Shown here: positions 57,226-64,000 of the stretch, piece after piece
How positions within the stretch are numbered: the stretch's first letter is position 1
How the letters are laid out: each line of letters opens with the position of its first letter
Origin: Seonamhaeicola aphaedonensis
GTDB taxonomy: Bacteria > Bacteroidota > Bacteroidia > Flavobacteriales > Flavobacteriaceae
Direction of reading: 5' to 3'
NCBI RefSeq assembly: GCF_003386195.1
Contig: NZ_QRDX01000001.1
Location: forward strand, 800,024-864,023
DNA: 64,000 nt
Position numbers and translations under genes: made by a program
Notes under the pieces: generated by a model
The model's input: the letters and a program-made list of their open reading frames with translations, nothing else
Told to the model about the DNA's origin: nothing
Databases searched by the model: none

Positions 57226-58089
57226 ATGACGCTTTACCCAATCAATGCTGGAAACTTTAAACTAGATGGTGGTGCCATGTTTGGTGTAGTTCCTAAATCG
57301 TTATGGCACAAAACAAATCCAGCAGATGCTAATAACATGATTGATATTGCAGCACGTTGTTTACTAATTGAAGACGGCGATAGGCTTATTTTAATTGACA
57401 ATGGCATGGGTAACAAACAATCAGAAAAGTTTTATGGGTATTACCACCTATGGGGAAATGATTCTCTAGATGGGTCTTTAAAGAAATACGGTTTCCATAG
57501 AGATGATGTTACCGATGTATTTATGACCCACCTTCATTTTGATCACTGCGGAGGCAGTATACAATGGAATAAAGACCAAACAGGCTATGAGCCCGCTTTT
57601 AAAAACGCTCATTTCTGGAGTAATAAAGACCATTGGCAATGGGCTACCCAACCAAACCGAAGAGAAAAAGCCTCGTTTTTAAAGGAAAACATTCTGCCAA
57701 TGGAAGCTAGTGGTCAGCTTAAATTCACAGCAATTCCTGATGGAGATACACTAAAAAACTCTACATTAGGGTTTGATATTCTTTTTGTTGATGGGCATAC
57801 CGATAAGCAAATGTTGCCCATGATTCAATACCAAGGAAAAACTATTGTATTTATGGCAGATTTATTACCAACAGTGGGGCACTTACCGCTGCCTTACGTA
57901 ATGAGCTATGACACCAGACCTCTATTAACGTTAAACGAAAAAGAAAAATTCTTAAATGAAGCGGCAAACAGGGAGTATTACCTGTTTTTAGAACATGATG
58001 CACACCACCAAATTATAACCGTAAAACAAACAGAAAAAGGAGTAAGACTTAACGAAGTTTTTAGTACCCTAGATCTATTTCAAAATTAA
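57226..58089 (+). CDS. MBL-fold metallo-hydrolase
   Basis: 287 residues. Zinc-binding HxHxDH motif is in MTHLHFDHCGG (H102, H104, D106, H107), with further ligands in FVDGHTDKQM and FLEHDAHH. The layout resembles N-acyl homoserine lactonase/alkylsulfatase-like or phosphodiesterase MBL proteins; the substrate is not determinable. No signal peptide. Twelve bases before the S8 peptidase gene, so likely co-transcribed. Confidence 0.9.
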   Translation: MTLYPINAGNFKLDGGAMFGVVPKSLWHKTNPADANNMIDIAARCLLIEDGDRLILIDNGMGNKQSEKFYGYYHLWGNDSLDGSLKKYGFHRDDVTDVFMTHLHFDHCGGSIQWNKDQTGYEPAFKNAHFWSNKDHWQWATQPNRREKASFLKENILPMEASGQLKFTAIPDGDTLKNSTLGFDILFVDGHTDKQMLPMIQYQGKTIVFMADLLPTVGHLPLPYVMSYDTRPLLTLNEKEKFLNEAANREYYLFLEHDAHHQIITVKQTEKGVRLNEVFSTLDLFQN

Positions 58090-58101
58090 ACAAAGCACAC
58101 T

Positions 58102-59712
58102 ATGAGAACATTAAAAGTGTTAAGCATTTCGGCGTTATTTGCCAGTATTATTTTAAGCTGTGGTTCGGCCGATATTATTTCAACACCTATTGAGAACGTT
58201 GATAAAAACCCATTAAAAGTTTCGGAATTAACCAAAGCCGAAAAAGAAAATTGGGGTCATTTAGATTTAATAAAAGACACTATACCCGGTATGAGTGTTG
58301 ATAAGGCTTACGCCGAAATAATCAAAAAAAGAAAAGGAAAAAAAGTTATTGTAGCGGTCATAGATTCTGGTATTGATATAGACCATGAAGATTTAGACGA
58401 TGTTATTTGGGTTAACAAAGATGAAAAACCTGGTAACGGTATTGATGATGACAAAAACGGATACATTGATGATATTCATGGTTGGAATTTTTTAGGCGAT
58501 GGCTATGATGAACAATTAGAATTTGTTAGAATTTTGGCTAGTGGTGATACCAGTCACCCAGATTATGACAGAGCTCAAGCAGAATACAATAAAGAATACC
58601 CCAAGTGGACAGAACGTAAAATGCGCTACGAGCAAATACTTACCCAAGTTAAAAGTGCCCATGAAACGCTTACCAATCATTTTGGAAAAAAAGACTACAC
58701 CAAAGAAGAAGTGAATGCTATTGAAACCGAAGACAAAGGCTTACAACAGTCGGTACAATTAGCAAAATATATGTATAGCAATGATTTAGAATCATTAGAA
58801 GAAGCTGTTAAAGAGCTAGAAGATGGTTTGGTAGGTATTAATGACCGCCTAAATTATAATTTAAACAAAGAATTTAACGGACGCGTAAATGGTGACAACC
58901 CTAATGATTTTACAACCAAATACTACGGTAATGGCAATGTAAAACCCGTAAAAAAAGATGAAAGTCATGGTACCCACGTAGCGGGTATTATTGCTGCAGA
59001 ACGCAACAATGGTTTAGGAGCCAATGGAGTTGCCAACAATGTAGAAATTATGTGTGTTAGAACGGTTCCCAACGGTGACGAGTACGATAAAGATGTAGCT
59101 TTATCCATACGTTATGCTGTAGATAATGGTGCCAAAGTAATTAACGGAAGTTTTGGTAAAAGTTTTTCGCCTCACAGTGCATACGTGAGAGAAGCCATTG
59201 CCTATGCTAGTGATAATGATGTGGTATTTGTACATGCTGCGGGAAATGATAGTAAAGATGTTGATACCGAGCCTAATTTTCCTGATGACAATGTAGATTA
59301 TGTTGAAGTTTCAAACACCTATATTAGAGTAGGTGCTTTAGCGCCCAAATACGGTTCTAATATGTTGGCAAGTTTCTCAAACTACGGTAAGCAGAATGTT
59401 GATATATTTGCCCCAGGAGCTTCGGTTTATTCTACCACTCCAGAAAACGAATATATGACTAAAGGTGGTACCTCTATGGCGGCTCCTGCAGTAGCAGGTA
59501 TTGCGGCTTTAATTCGTTCGTATTATCCTAATTTAAGTGCTGCTCAGGTGAAACAAATTATTATGGATTCTGGCTTAACTATAAATACTAGGGTTATTGT
59601 TGGTGGTAATAGCGATGACATCAGACCTTTTTCAGAGGTTGTAAAGTCTGGTAAAATTGCCAATGCTTACAATGCCTTAATTATGGCATCAAAGGTTTCA
59701 CAAGCTAATTAA
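58102..59712 (+). CDS. Subtilisin-like S8 peptidase lipoprotein
   Basis: 536 residues. Lipobox ASIILSC (Cys20). Catalytic D88 in VAVIDSGIDIDHEDL, H289 in DESHGTHVAG, oxyanion N382 and S458 in GGTSMAAPAVAG. About 200 residues separate D and H, far more than the roughly 30-40 of subtilisin. The insert (about 120-280) is largely helical and charged. No propeptide domain or T9SS tail is present, so it is probably anchored at the envelope by lipid. Shares a transcript with the MBL gene. Confidence 0.92.
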   Translation: MRTLKVLSISALFASIILSCGSADIISTPIENVDKNPLKVSELTKAEKENWGHLDLIKDTIPGMSVDKAYAEIIKKRKGKKVIVAVIDSGIDIDHEDLDDVIWVNKDEKPGNGIDDDKNGYIDDIHGWNFLGDGYDEQLEFVRILASGDTSHPDYDRAQAEYNKEYPKWTERKMRYEQILTQVKSAHETLTNHFGKKDYTKEEVNAIETEDKGLQQSVQLAKYMYSNDLESLEEAVKELEDGLVGINDRLNYNLNKEFNGRVNGDNPNDFTTKYYGNGNVKPVKKDESHGTHVAGIIAAERNNGLGANGVANNVEIMCVRTVPNGDEYDKDVALSIRYAVDNGAKVINGSFGKSFSPHSAYVREAIAYASDNDVVFVHAAGNDSKDVDTEPNFPDDNVDYVEVSNTYIRVGALAPKYGSNMLASFSNYGKQNVDIFAPGASVYSTTPENEYMTKGGTSMAAPAVAGIAALIRSYYPNLSAAQVKQIIMDSGLTINTRVIVGGNSDDIRPFSEVVKSGKIANAYNALIMASKVSQAN

Positions 59713-59824
59713 AATTAATTTAGTCTCCCTAAACTAAACTGTTACACTAGGTATTACTGAAAACAACATATATTTTGTTTGAAAGTAGCTAGTGAAACTC
59801 GTTAAAGTGTTGTTTCTGGGTCTC

Positions 59825-59864
59825 ATAATTTATGAGTGAGATGCTGAATCAAGTTCAGTATGAC
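59825..59864. repeat. Palindromic intergenic repeats
   Basis: A perfect hairpin CTCATAA/TTATGAG-type palindrome (59822-59836) is followed by GAGATGCTGAATCAAGTTCA (from 59838), itself an inverted repeat TGAA/TTCA. I associate the second motif with interspersed REP-like repeats of Bacteroidota. A second copy is not in this window. Confidence 0.4.
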
Positions 59865-59884
59865 ATATAAAAAAGTATTTACAA

Positions 59885-61741
59885 ATGTATCGTTTTCTTT
59901 TTGCCTTGTTTGTTGTTTTTTTAATGTGGTCTTGTAGTAGTTCTAAAGAAATGGCTGGAACTGCTCCAATAATACCTACCCCGCCTCAAACCCCTTCAAC
60001 ATCTAAATTGGCTAATACCTATTGGCAACAACATGTTGATTATACAATGATTATTGATATGGATGTAAACACCTATCAATATAAAGGCACACAAACTTTG
60101 GTGTACACCAATAATTCACCCGATGTTTTAAATAAAGTATTTTATCATTTGTACTTTAATGCCTTTCAACCAGGGAGCGAAATGGATGTGCGTTCGCGTA
60201 CCATTGCAGATCCTGATGGTAGGGTTAAAGACCGCATTAGCAAGTTAAACCCAGATGAAATTGGTTATATAAACGTGCTTTCATTAAATCAAAACGGTAC
60301 TGATTTAACCTATGAAACAGTAGGCACTATTTTAGAAGTTGATTTAGCAAAACCAATTCAACCAGGAGAAAAAGTCACTTTTAATATGGTTTTTGAAGCG
60401 CAGGTACCCGTTCAAATTCGTCGTTCTGGGCGTAATAACAGTGAAGGAGTGGCTTTATCTATGGCGCAATGGTATCCCAAATTAGCCGAATATGATTTTG
60501 AAGGCTGGCATGCCGACCCTTACATTGGGCGCGAGTTTCATAGTGTTTGGGGTAATTTTGATGTAAAACTCTCTATCGACAAAAACTATGTGGTTGGTGG
60601 TACGGGGTATTTACAAAACCCTAATGAGGTTGGTCATGGTTATGAAACAACTACGGTTAAACTCAGCAACAAGAACAAATTAACATGGCACTTTGTAGCA
60701 CCCAACGTACACGATTTTACTTGGGCGGCAGACCCAGATTATATTCATGACACCAAACAGGTTCCCGGTGGGCCATTGCTGCATTTTTTCTATAAAAAAA
60801 CAATGCCATCAGCAAAATTGAACAACTGGAAAAAGCTACAACCCAAAGCGGTAGAACTCATGCAATTTTACAGCAAGCATATTGGCCCTTATCCTTATAA
60901 GCAGTATTCTGTAATTCAAGGAGGTGATGGCGGTATGGAATATGGTATGTGTACACTCATTGCTGGTGAAGGCGAATTTAGTGGCTTATTTGGTGTTACC
61001 GCCCATGAAATGGCGCATTCGTGGTTTCAGTTTTTATTGGCTACCAATGAACTTACAAACTACTGGATGGACGAAGGGTTTACCGAGTATTTTGGAGAAC
61101 TGGCCGAATGCCACATTTTTAATAAACCGTTTGAAAAACCTACCCAACGGGTTTATGATATTTATTACTACTACGTAAGTTCTGGAAACGAACAACCGCA
61201 AACCACCCATGCCGATAGGTTTAATTTCAATCAATCTTCGGCTATTTCGGCCTATTATAAGGGCTATGTGTTTTTAAATCAGTTAGATTACGTGATTGGT
61301 CATGAAAATTTTGAAAAAACTATAAAATCTTACTTCAATGAATGGGCTTTTAAACACCCAACTCCAAACGATTTTATTAGAATAGCAGAGAAAGTTTCTG
61401 GTTTAGAACTAGATTGGTATTTAAATGATTGGACCCGAACCATAAACACCATAGATTATGGTGTAAAATTGGTGGAAGGGAATACCATTACCCTAGAGCG
61501 TATTGGCCTTATGCCCATGCCTATTGATTTAACTGTTACTTATACCGATGGGAGTACCCAAGATTTTTATATTCCGTTACAAATGATGCGTGGTGAAAAG
61601 CCAACTAAAGCCACCATTATTCCTGATTGGGCTTGGGCTTACCCAACGTATTCCTTTAAAACATCAAAAGCGGTTCAAAGTATTACCATTGACCCCAAAG
61701 GCATGATGGCCGATGTAAACAAAAGCAATAATAAAAAGTAG
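59885..61741 (+). CDS. M1 family metallopeptidase lipoprotein
   Basis: 618 residues. Lipobox at Cys17 (FLMWSC). Zinc site H374-E375-H378 with E397 eighteen residues on (TAHEMAHSWF, DEGFTEYF), and the aminopeptidase exopeptidase motif region GGDGGMEYGMCTLI. N-terminal beta-domain at about 45-270. It likely trims peptides at the envelope, working with the upstream S8 peptidase. 172 bases separate the two. Confidence 0.93.
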   Translation: MYRFLFALFVVFLMWSCSSSKEMAGTAPIIPTPPQTPSTSKLANTYWQQHVDYTMIIDMDVNTYQYKGTQTLVYTNNSPDVLNKVFYHLYFNAFQPGSEMDVRSRTIADPDGRVKDRISKLNPDEIGYINVLSLNQNGTDLTYETVGTILEVDLAKPIQPGEKVTFNMVFEAQVPVQIRRSGRNNSEGVALSMAQWYPKLAEYDFEGWHADPYIGREFHSVWGNFDVKLSIDKNYVVGGTGYLQNPNEVGHGYETTTVKLSNKNKLTWHFVAPNVHDFTWAADPDYIHDTKQVPGGPLLHFFYKKTMPSAKLNNWKKLQPKAVELMQFYSKHIGPYPYKQYSVIQGGDGGMEYGMCTLIAGEGEFSGLFGVTAHEMAHSWFQFLLATNELTNYWMDEGFTEYFGELAECHIFNKPFEKPTQRVYDIYYYYVSSGNEQPQTTHADRFNFNQSSAISAYYKGYVFLNQLDYVIGHENFEKTIKSYFNEWAFKHPTPNDFIRIAEKVSGLELDWYLNDWTRTINTIDYGVKLVEGNTITLERIGLMPMPIDLTVTYTDGSTQDFYIPLQMMRGEKPTKATIIPDWAWAYPTYSFKTSKAVQSITIDPKGMMADVNKSNNKK

Positions 61742-61806
61742 GCATATTTTGTAAAACTTAAAAGCTCAACCCTTGTTTTTTGTGTTATTTTACCTATATT
61801 TAAAGT

Positions 61807-62982
61807 ATGTATAATAACAAGCCTATTGTAGTTCTTGAAAACAAGTTTCATAGAAATGCTGAGCAAATATTAATTAAGTTTGCTTATAATGAATCAATTA
61901 AAGCCATTGTTAAAAGCATACCTGGTGCCTTGTGGAGCACCCAGTTAAAAAGTTGGTATATCCCACTTTCAACAAAAAATCTCAATAATTTAAAAACTGC
62001 TTTGCAGCCTGTAGCTTTGGTAAAAGACTGTGTTGTTTTTACACAGCTAAATAGTAGTAGACACCAAAAACGCAAGCGTGTTCTTAATGCGGCCTCTAGA
62101 AAAATTTTATTAGGATACAGGCAATATTTAAAAGGCAAACGCTACAGTGATAGTACTGTAAAAACCTATTTAACGTTAACAGCAGATCTTATTGAGTTTT
62201 ATAATGAAGTTGATATAAAAGATATAAACAACCGCAGTGTAGAGGTATTTATAGAACAGGTTATGGTACCTAAGCAGTATGCCATTAGCACACATAGGCA
62301 ATTTATAAGTTCACTAAGGCACTTTAAAGCTTTCTACCCCGAATGCCAGATTGATGAGTTAAAATTGGAGCTTCCTAAAAAAGACAAGTTATTGCCTACG
62401 GTACTCTCAAAAGAAGAGGTTATAGATTTAATTAGAACTACGGCCAACCTAAAACACCGTTGTATTATTGCTTTGCTTTACGCCTGCGGACTGCGTATAG
62501 GCGAATTGATTAACTTAGAGCTCAACCATATTGATATTGATAGAAAGCAGTTATTTATTAAAAAAGCAAAGGGCCGAAAAGACCGTTATGTAATTCTTGC
62601 CGATTCTTTTTTGCCTTTATTAAGTAATTATTTAAACACTTACGCGCCATCTTTTTATTTATTTGAAGGTCAAGGAAAAAATAAATACAGCGCTGAAAGT
62701 ATTCGCTCGTTTTTAAAGCGTAGTTGCAAAGTGGCCCGCATAAAAAAACGTGTTACACCGCATACCTTAAGGCATAGTTATGCCACACACTTATTAGAAA
62801 ATGGTATAGATATTAGGTATATTCAGGTGCTTCTAGGTCATTCAAGACCAGAAACCACCATGGTATATACGCATGTAACCAAAAAAGATTTATTAGATAT
62901 TAAAAGCCCTTTAGATATTGCTGTTAAAAGCTTAAAACTTAGTAATAATAGTTCTCCTTTGTTGAAAAGTAGAAATCTGTAA
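61807..62982 (+). CDS. Tyrosine-type site-specific recombinase
   Basis: 391 residues. Residues of about 1-70 form an extra N-terminal module (FAYNESIKAIVKSIPGALW, then SWYIPL) that resembles the HARP-like pattern. A SAM-like core-binding domain covers about 95-180 and the catalytic domain about 195-365. All catalytic residues are present: R230 (ACGLRIGEL), K255 (KAKGRKD), H319 and R322 (HTLRHSYATHLL), H345 (LLGHSRPETT), Y354. The IntI-specific insertion upstream of the HxxR box is absent. Directly followed by repeat-flanked units, which suggests it acts on them; it could instead be a chromosomal Xer-like enzyme. Confidence 0.92.
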   Translation: MYNNKPIVVLENKFHRNAEQILIKFAYNESIKAIVKSIPGALWSTQLKSWYIPLSTKNLNNLKTALQPVALVKDCVVFTQLNSSRHQKRKRVLNAASRKILLGYRQYLKGKRYSDSTVKTYLTLTADLIEFYNEVDIKDINNRSVEVFIEQVMVPKQYAISTHRQFISSLRHFKAFYPECQIDELKLELPKKDKLLPTVLSKEEVIDLIRTTANLKHRCIIALLYACGLRIGELINLELNHIDIDRKQLFIKKAKGRKDRYVILADSFLPLLSNYLNTYAPSFYLFEGQGKNKYSAESIRSFLKRSCKVARIKKRVTPHTLRHSYATHLLENGIDIRYIQVLLGHSRPETTMVYTHVTKKDLLDIKSPLDIAVKSLKLSNNSSPLLKSRNL

Positions 62983-63039
62983 ACTTTTTACGACAAAAGC
63001 GAAAATAAATTTATACTTTTAACTTATAAAACCAATATG

Positions 63040-63084
63040 AAAGTTTGTTTATACCGGAACTTAGCACTCAATAAACAAAACTTT
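63040..63084. repeat. Inverted repeat beside the recombinase gene
   Basis: AAAGTTTGTTTAT (63040-63052) pairs with ATAAACAAAACTTT (63071-63084) with a single bulged base. It lies 57 bases after the recombinase stop and just before the first repeat-flanked gene, the position expected for a primary attachment site. Function is inferred. Confidence 0.5.
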
Positions 63085-63100
63085 AGTTTGGATATAACAC

Positions 63101-63113
63101 GTTGGCAATAATT
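63101..63113 (+). repeat. Left boundary repeat of cassette-like unit
   Basis: GTTGGCAATAATT abuts the ATG at 63114. The same sequence in inverse orientation (TATTGCCAAC, 63700-63709) starts right after the stop of that gene. GTTGGC resembles the GTTRRRY core of integron cassettes. Confidence 0.5.
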
Positions 63114-63698
63114 ATGACCAAATTTAGAAACTTATTGATTTTACTAATATTATTGACTTTCAACGAATTGATTTCACAAGAAATAATCGAAATGAAAGAA
63201 GTATATATTGAGAATAATTTGGTTTATAAAAACACAACGGATGAACTCTTTACTGGAATTGCTCAAAGTAAACGTAAAAATGGACATTTAGTTTATGAAG
63301 AGGAATATAAAAACGGAATTATACTCTCGAGTAATTTATATTATAATGGAAAAGAAAAGAGAATTTCTAATAAGACAATTTACAATCCGAATAAACCATT
63401 AGTTCTCTCAAAAGAATATAAATACAATCTGGAAAGCGAAATTTTTGAAACAACGACTTATAATGATGACGGAGTAAAAATCCTTGTCGAACAATTTAAA
63501 AATGGAAAACTGACTTACAGTTGTCAATATTTAGGAAAAAAGAAACACGGACTTGAATTGGGATATGGAGAAAAAGGCGAGAAATTGACTTATCGTTGTG
63601 AATTTATAAACGGAAAGAAAAACGGAACAGAATATTGCCTAAACGAAAAAGGAATTGAAACAAAAAAAGAATATCGAAACGGAAAAAAAATAAAATAA
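63114..63698 (+). CDS. Secreted YwqK/MORN-like repeat protein
   Basis: 194 residues from ATG 63114 (the TTG at 63102 is inside the boundary repeat). Signal peptide NLLILLILLTFNELIS, then four or more short repeats of the pattern YxNGK(K/L) (EEYKNGIIL, QFKNGKLTYSCQY, KKHGLELGYGEKGEKLTY, CEFINGKKNGTEY, EYRNGKKIK), the MORN/YwqK antitoxin-like type. Codon use is unusually A-rich compared with neighbours. Only 13 bases separate the repeat boundary from the ATG and one from its stop to the closing repeat, so it looks like cassette cargo. Function unknown. Confidence 0.8.
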   Translation: MTKFRNLLILLILLTFNELISQEIIEMKEVYIENNLVYKNTTDELFTGIAQSKRKNGHLVYEEEYKNGIILSSNLYYNGKEKRISNKTIYNPNKPLVLSKEYKYNLESEIFETTTYNDDGVKILVEQFKNGKLTYSCQYLGKKKHGLELGYGEKGEKLTYRCEFINGKKNGTEYCLNEKGIETKKEYRNGKKIK

Positions 63699-63699
63699 C

Positions 63700-63821
63700 T
63701 ATTGCCAACACCGTATAAAATTAATTGCTAGTGCAAGCATACTTACGAAAATCCTCACGGATTTTCTATTCGGCTTGTATTTGCTAAATTAGTTGCTTAA
63801 AACACGCAACTAATCTTATAC
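63700..63821. repeat. Large cassette-end inverted repeat (attC-like)
   Basis: Begins with TATTGCCAAC. GTATAAAATTAATTGC (63713-63728) pairs with GCAACTAATCTTATAC (63806-63821) with two mismatches. In the centre GAAAATCC/GGATTTTC (63747-63766) makes a perfect hairpin. The right arm can alternatively pair locally with ATTAGTTGC (63788-63796) as a perfect 9-base stem. The overall shape, a long imperfect hairpin at the end of a gene-sized unit, is that of an integron attC site. I do not see exact IntI-type core sites. Confidence 0.5.
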
Positions 63822-63827
63822 AAAACC

Positions 63828-63907
63828 GATGGAACACATTCGCCGATGGCGAACTTTAATCTACGCTGCTTCGCAGACAATGCATCTTAAAGTAAATGTG
63901 TTCCATC
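63828..63907. repeat. Gene-less cruciform element
   Basis: GATGGAACACATT (63828-63840) and AATGTGTTCCATC (63895-63907) form a perfect 13-base stem. Inside it ACTTTAA/TTAAAGT (63853-63893) pair, with small hairpins CGCC/GGCG (63841-63851) and CTGC/GCAG (63866-63876). There is no ORF. It directly follows the previous element by 6 bases. Confidence 0.6.
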
Positions 63908-63916
63908 TCAGGGTTA

Positions 63917-63994
63917 AACCAAATTACTAACAATCCCTTAACTAAGTAATCACCATCGACAGGCATCGAGCCCTAACGTGAGCCATCGTTGGTT
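63917..63994. repeat. Third inverted-repeat element at window edge
   Basis: AACCAA (63917-63922) pairs with TTGGTT (63989-63994); inside are ATTACT/AGTAAT (63923-63950). The right edge reads CGTTGGTT, similar to the CGTTGGC boundary at 63100-63105, so another unit may begin at about 63988 and continue beyond the window. Confidence 0.4.
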
Positions 63995-64000
63995 AAAAGT

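Noticed and set aside
61807..62982. Calling the recombinase IntI (integron integrase)
   Set aside because: The IntI-specific insertion before the HxxR box is not present and there is an unrelated N-terminal module; I keep it as a generic tyrosine recombinase.
63700..64000. A CRISPR array
   Set aside because: The repeats are inverted and unequal, not regularly spaced direct repeats with unique spacers, and no cas genes are present.
61807..64000. A prophage or transposon end
   Set aside because: No phage structural genes, transposase or tRNA attachment site near the recombinase are visible in the window.

Overview
The window is chromosomal DNA from a marine-type member of the Flavobacteriaceae (Bacteroidota). 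The evidence is low GC, absence of Shine-Dalgarno sequences, several upstream matches to the Bacteroidota promoter (TTG, about 17-19 bases, then TAnnTTTG), a secreted protein with a type IX secretion C-terminal domain, many short-spacer lipoproteins, and typical flavobacterial gene neighbourhoods (fbp / GNAT / aspartate kinase / olsF; pdxA / DUF177 / rpmF / fabH / accB / accC).

Layout. 0-5 kb: membrane and redox genes, a globin, an S41 protease overlapping a dCMP deaminase, and a HupE-like protein. 5-9 kb: an unknown lipoprotein followed at once by a large T9SS-secreted beta-propeller protein. 9-14 kb: fructose bisphosphatase, GNAT, aspartate kinase and a two-domain ornithine-lipid synthase. 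14-19 kb: phosphatase-like protein, TM2 protein, TauE exporter, DUF1801, hydroxyacid dehydrogenase, HopJ-like protein, RsmI. 19-26 kb: tdk-alr, mscL, asd, prolyl oligopeptidase, an orphan ABC ATPase. 26-33 kb: GreA-like factor, FAD oxidase and the fatty-acid / L32 / pyridoxal cluster. 33-42 kb: ribE, a two-part D-lactate dehydrogenase-like flavoprotein/Fe-S protein, a tRNA with anticodon CAU, mce, rbfA, a Lol-type permease, dusB, DUF4345. 42-55 kb: lepA and a six-gene alpha-glucan cluster. 55-62 kb: antiporter, metallo-hydrolase and two lipoprotein peptidases. 62-64 kb: a tyrosine recombinase followed by what looks like the first units of a cassette array.

Two regions stand out. The alpha-glucan cluster (44.3-55.0 kb) encodes an ADP-glucose pyrophosphorylase, a GT4 enzyme with the sequence signature of actinobacterial GlgM (maltose-1-phosphate synthase), GlgE, a maltokinase, GlgB and a GH31 glucosidase. 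Together they would make branched glucan through maltose-1-phosphate rather than by classical GlgA elongation. The right end (61.8-64.0 kb) holds a catalytically intact tyrosine recombinase with an unusual N-terminal module. It is followed by a short gene bracketed by 10-13 bp inverted repeats and then three consecutive structured inverted-repeat elements that run off the window. This resembles an integron-like cassette array served by a recombinase that lacks the IntI-specific insertion. That interpretation is inference from sequence geometry.
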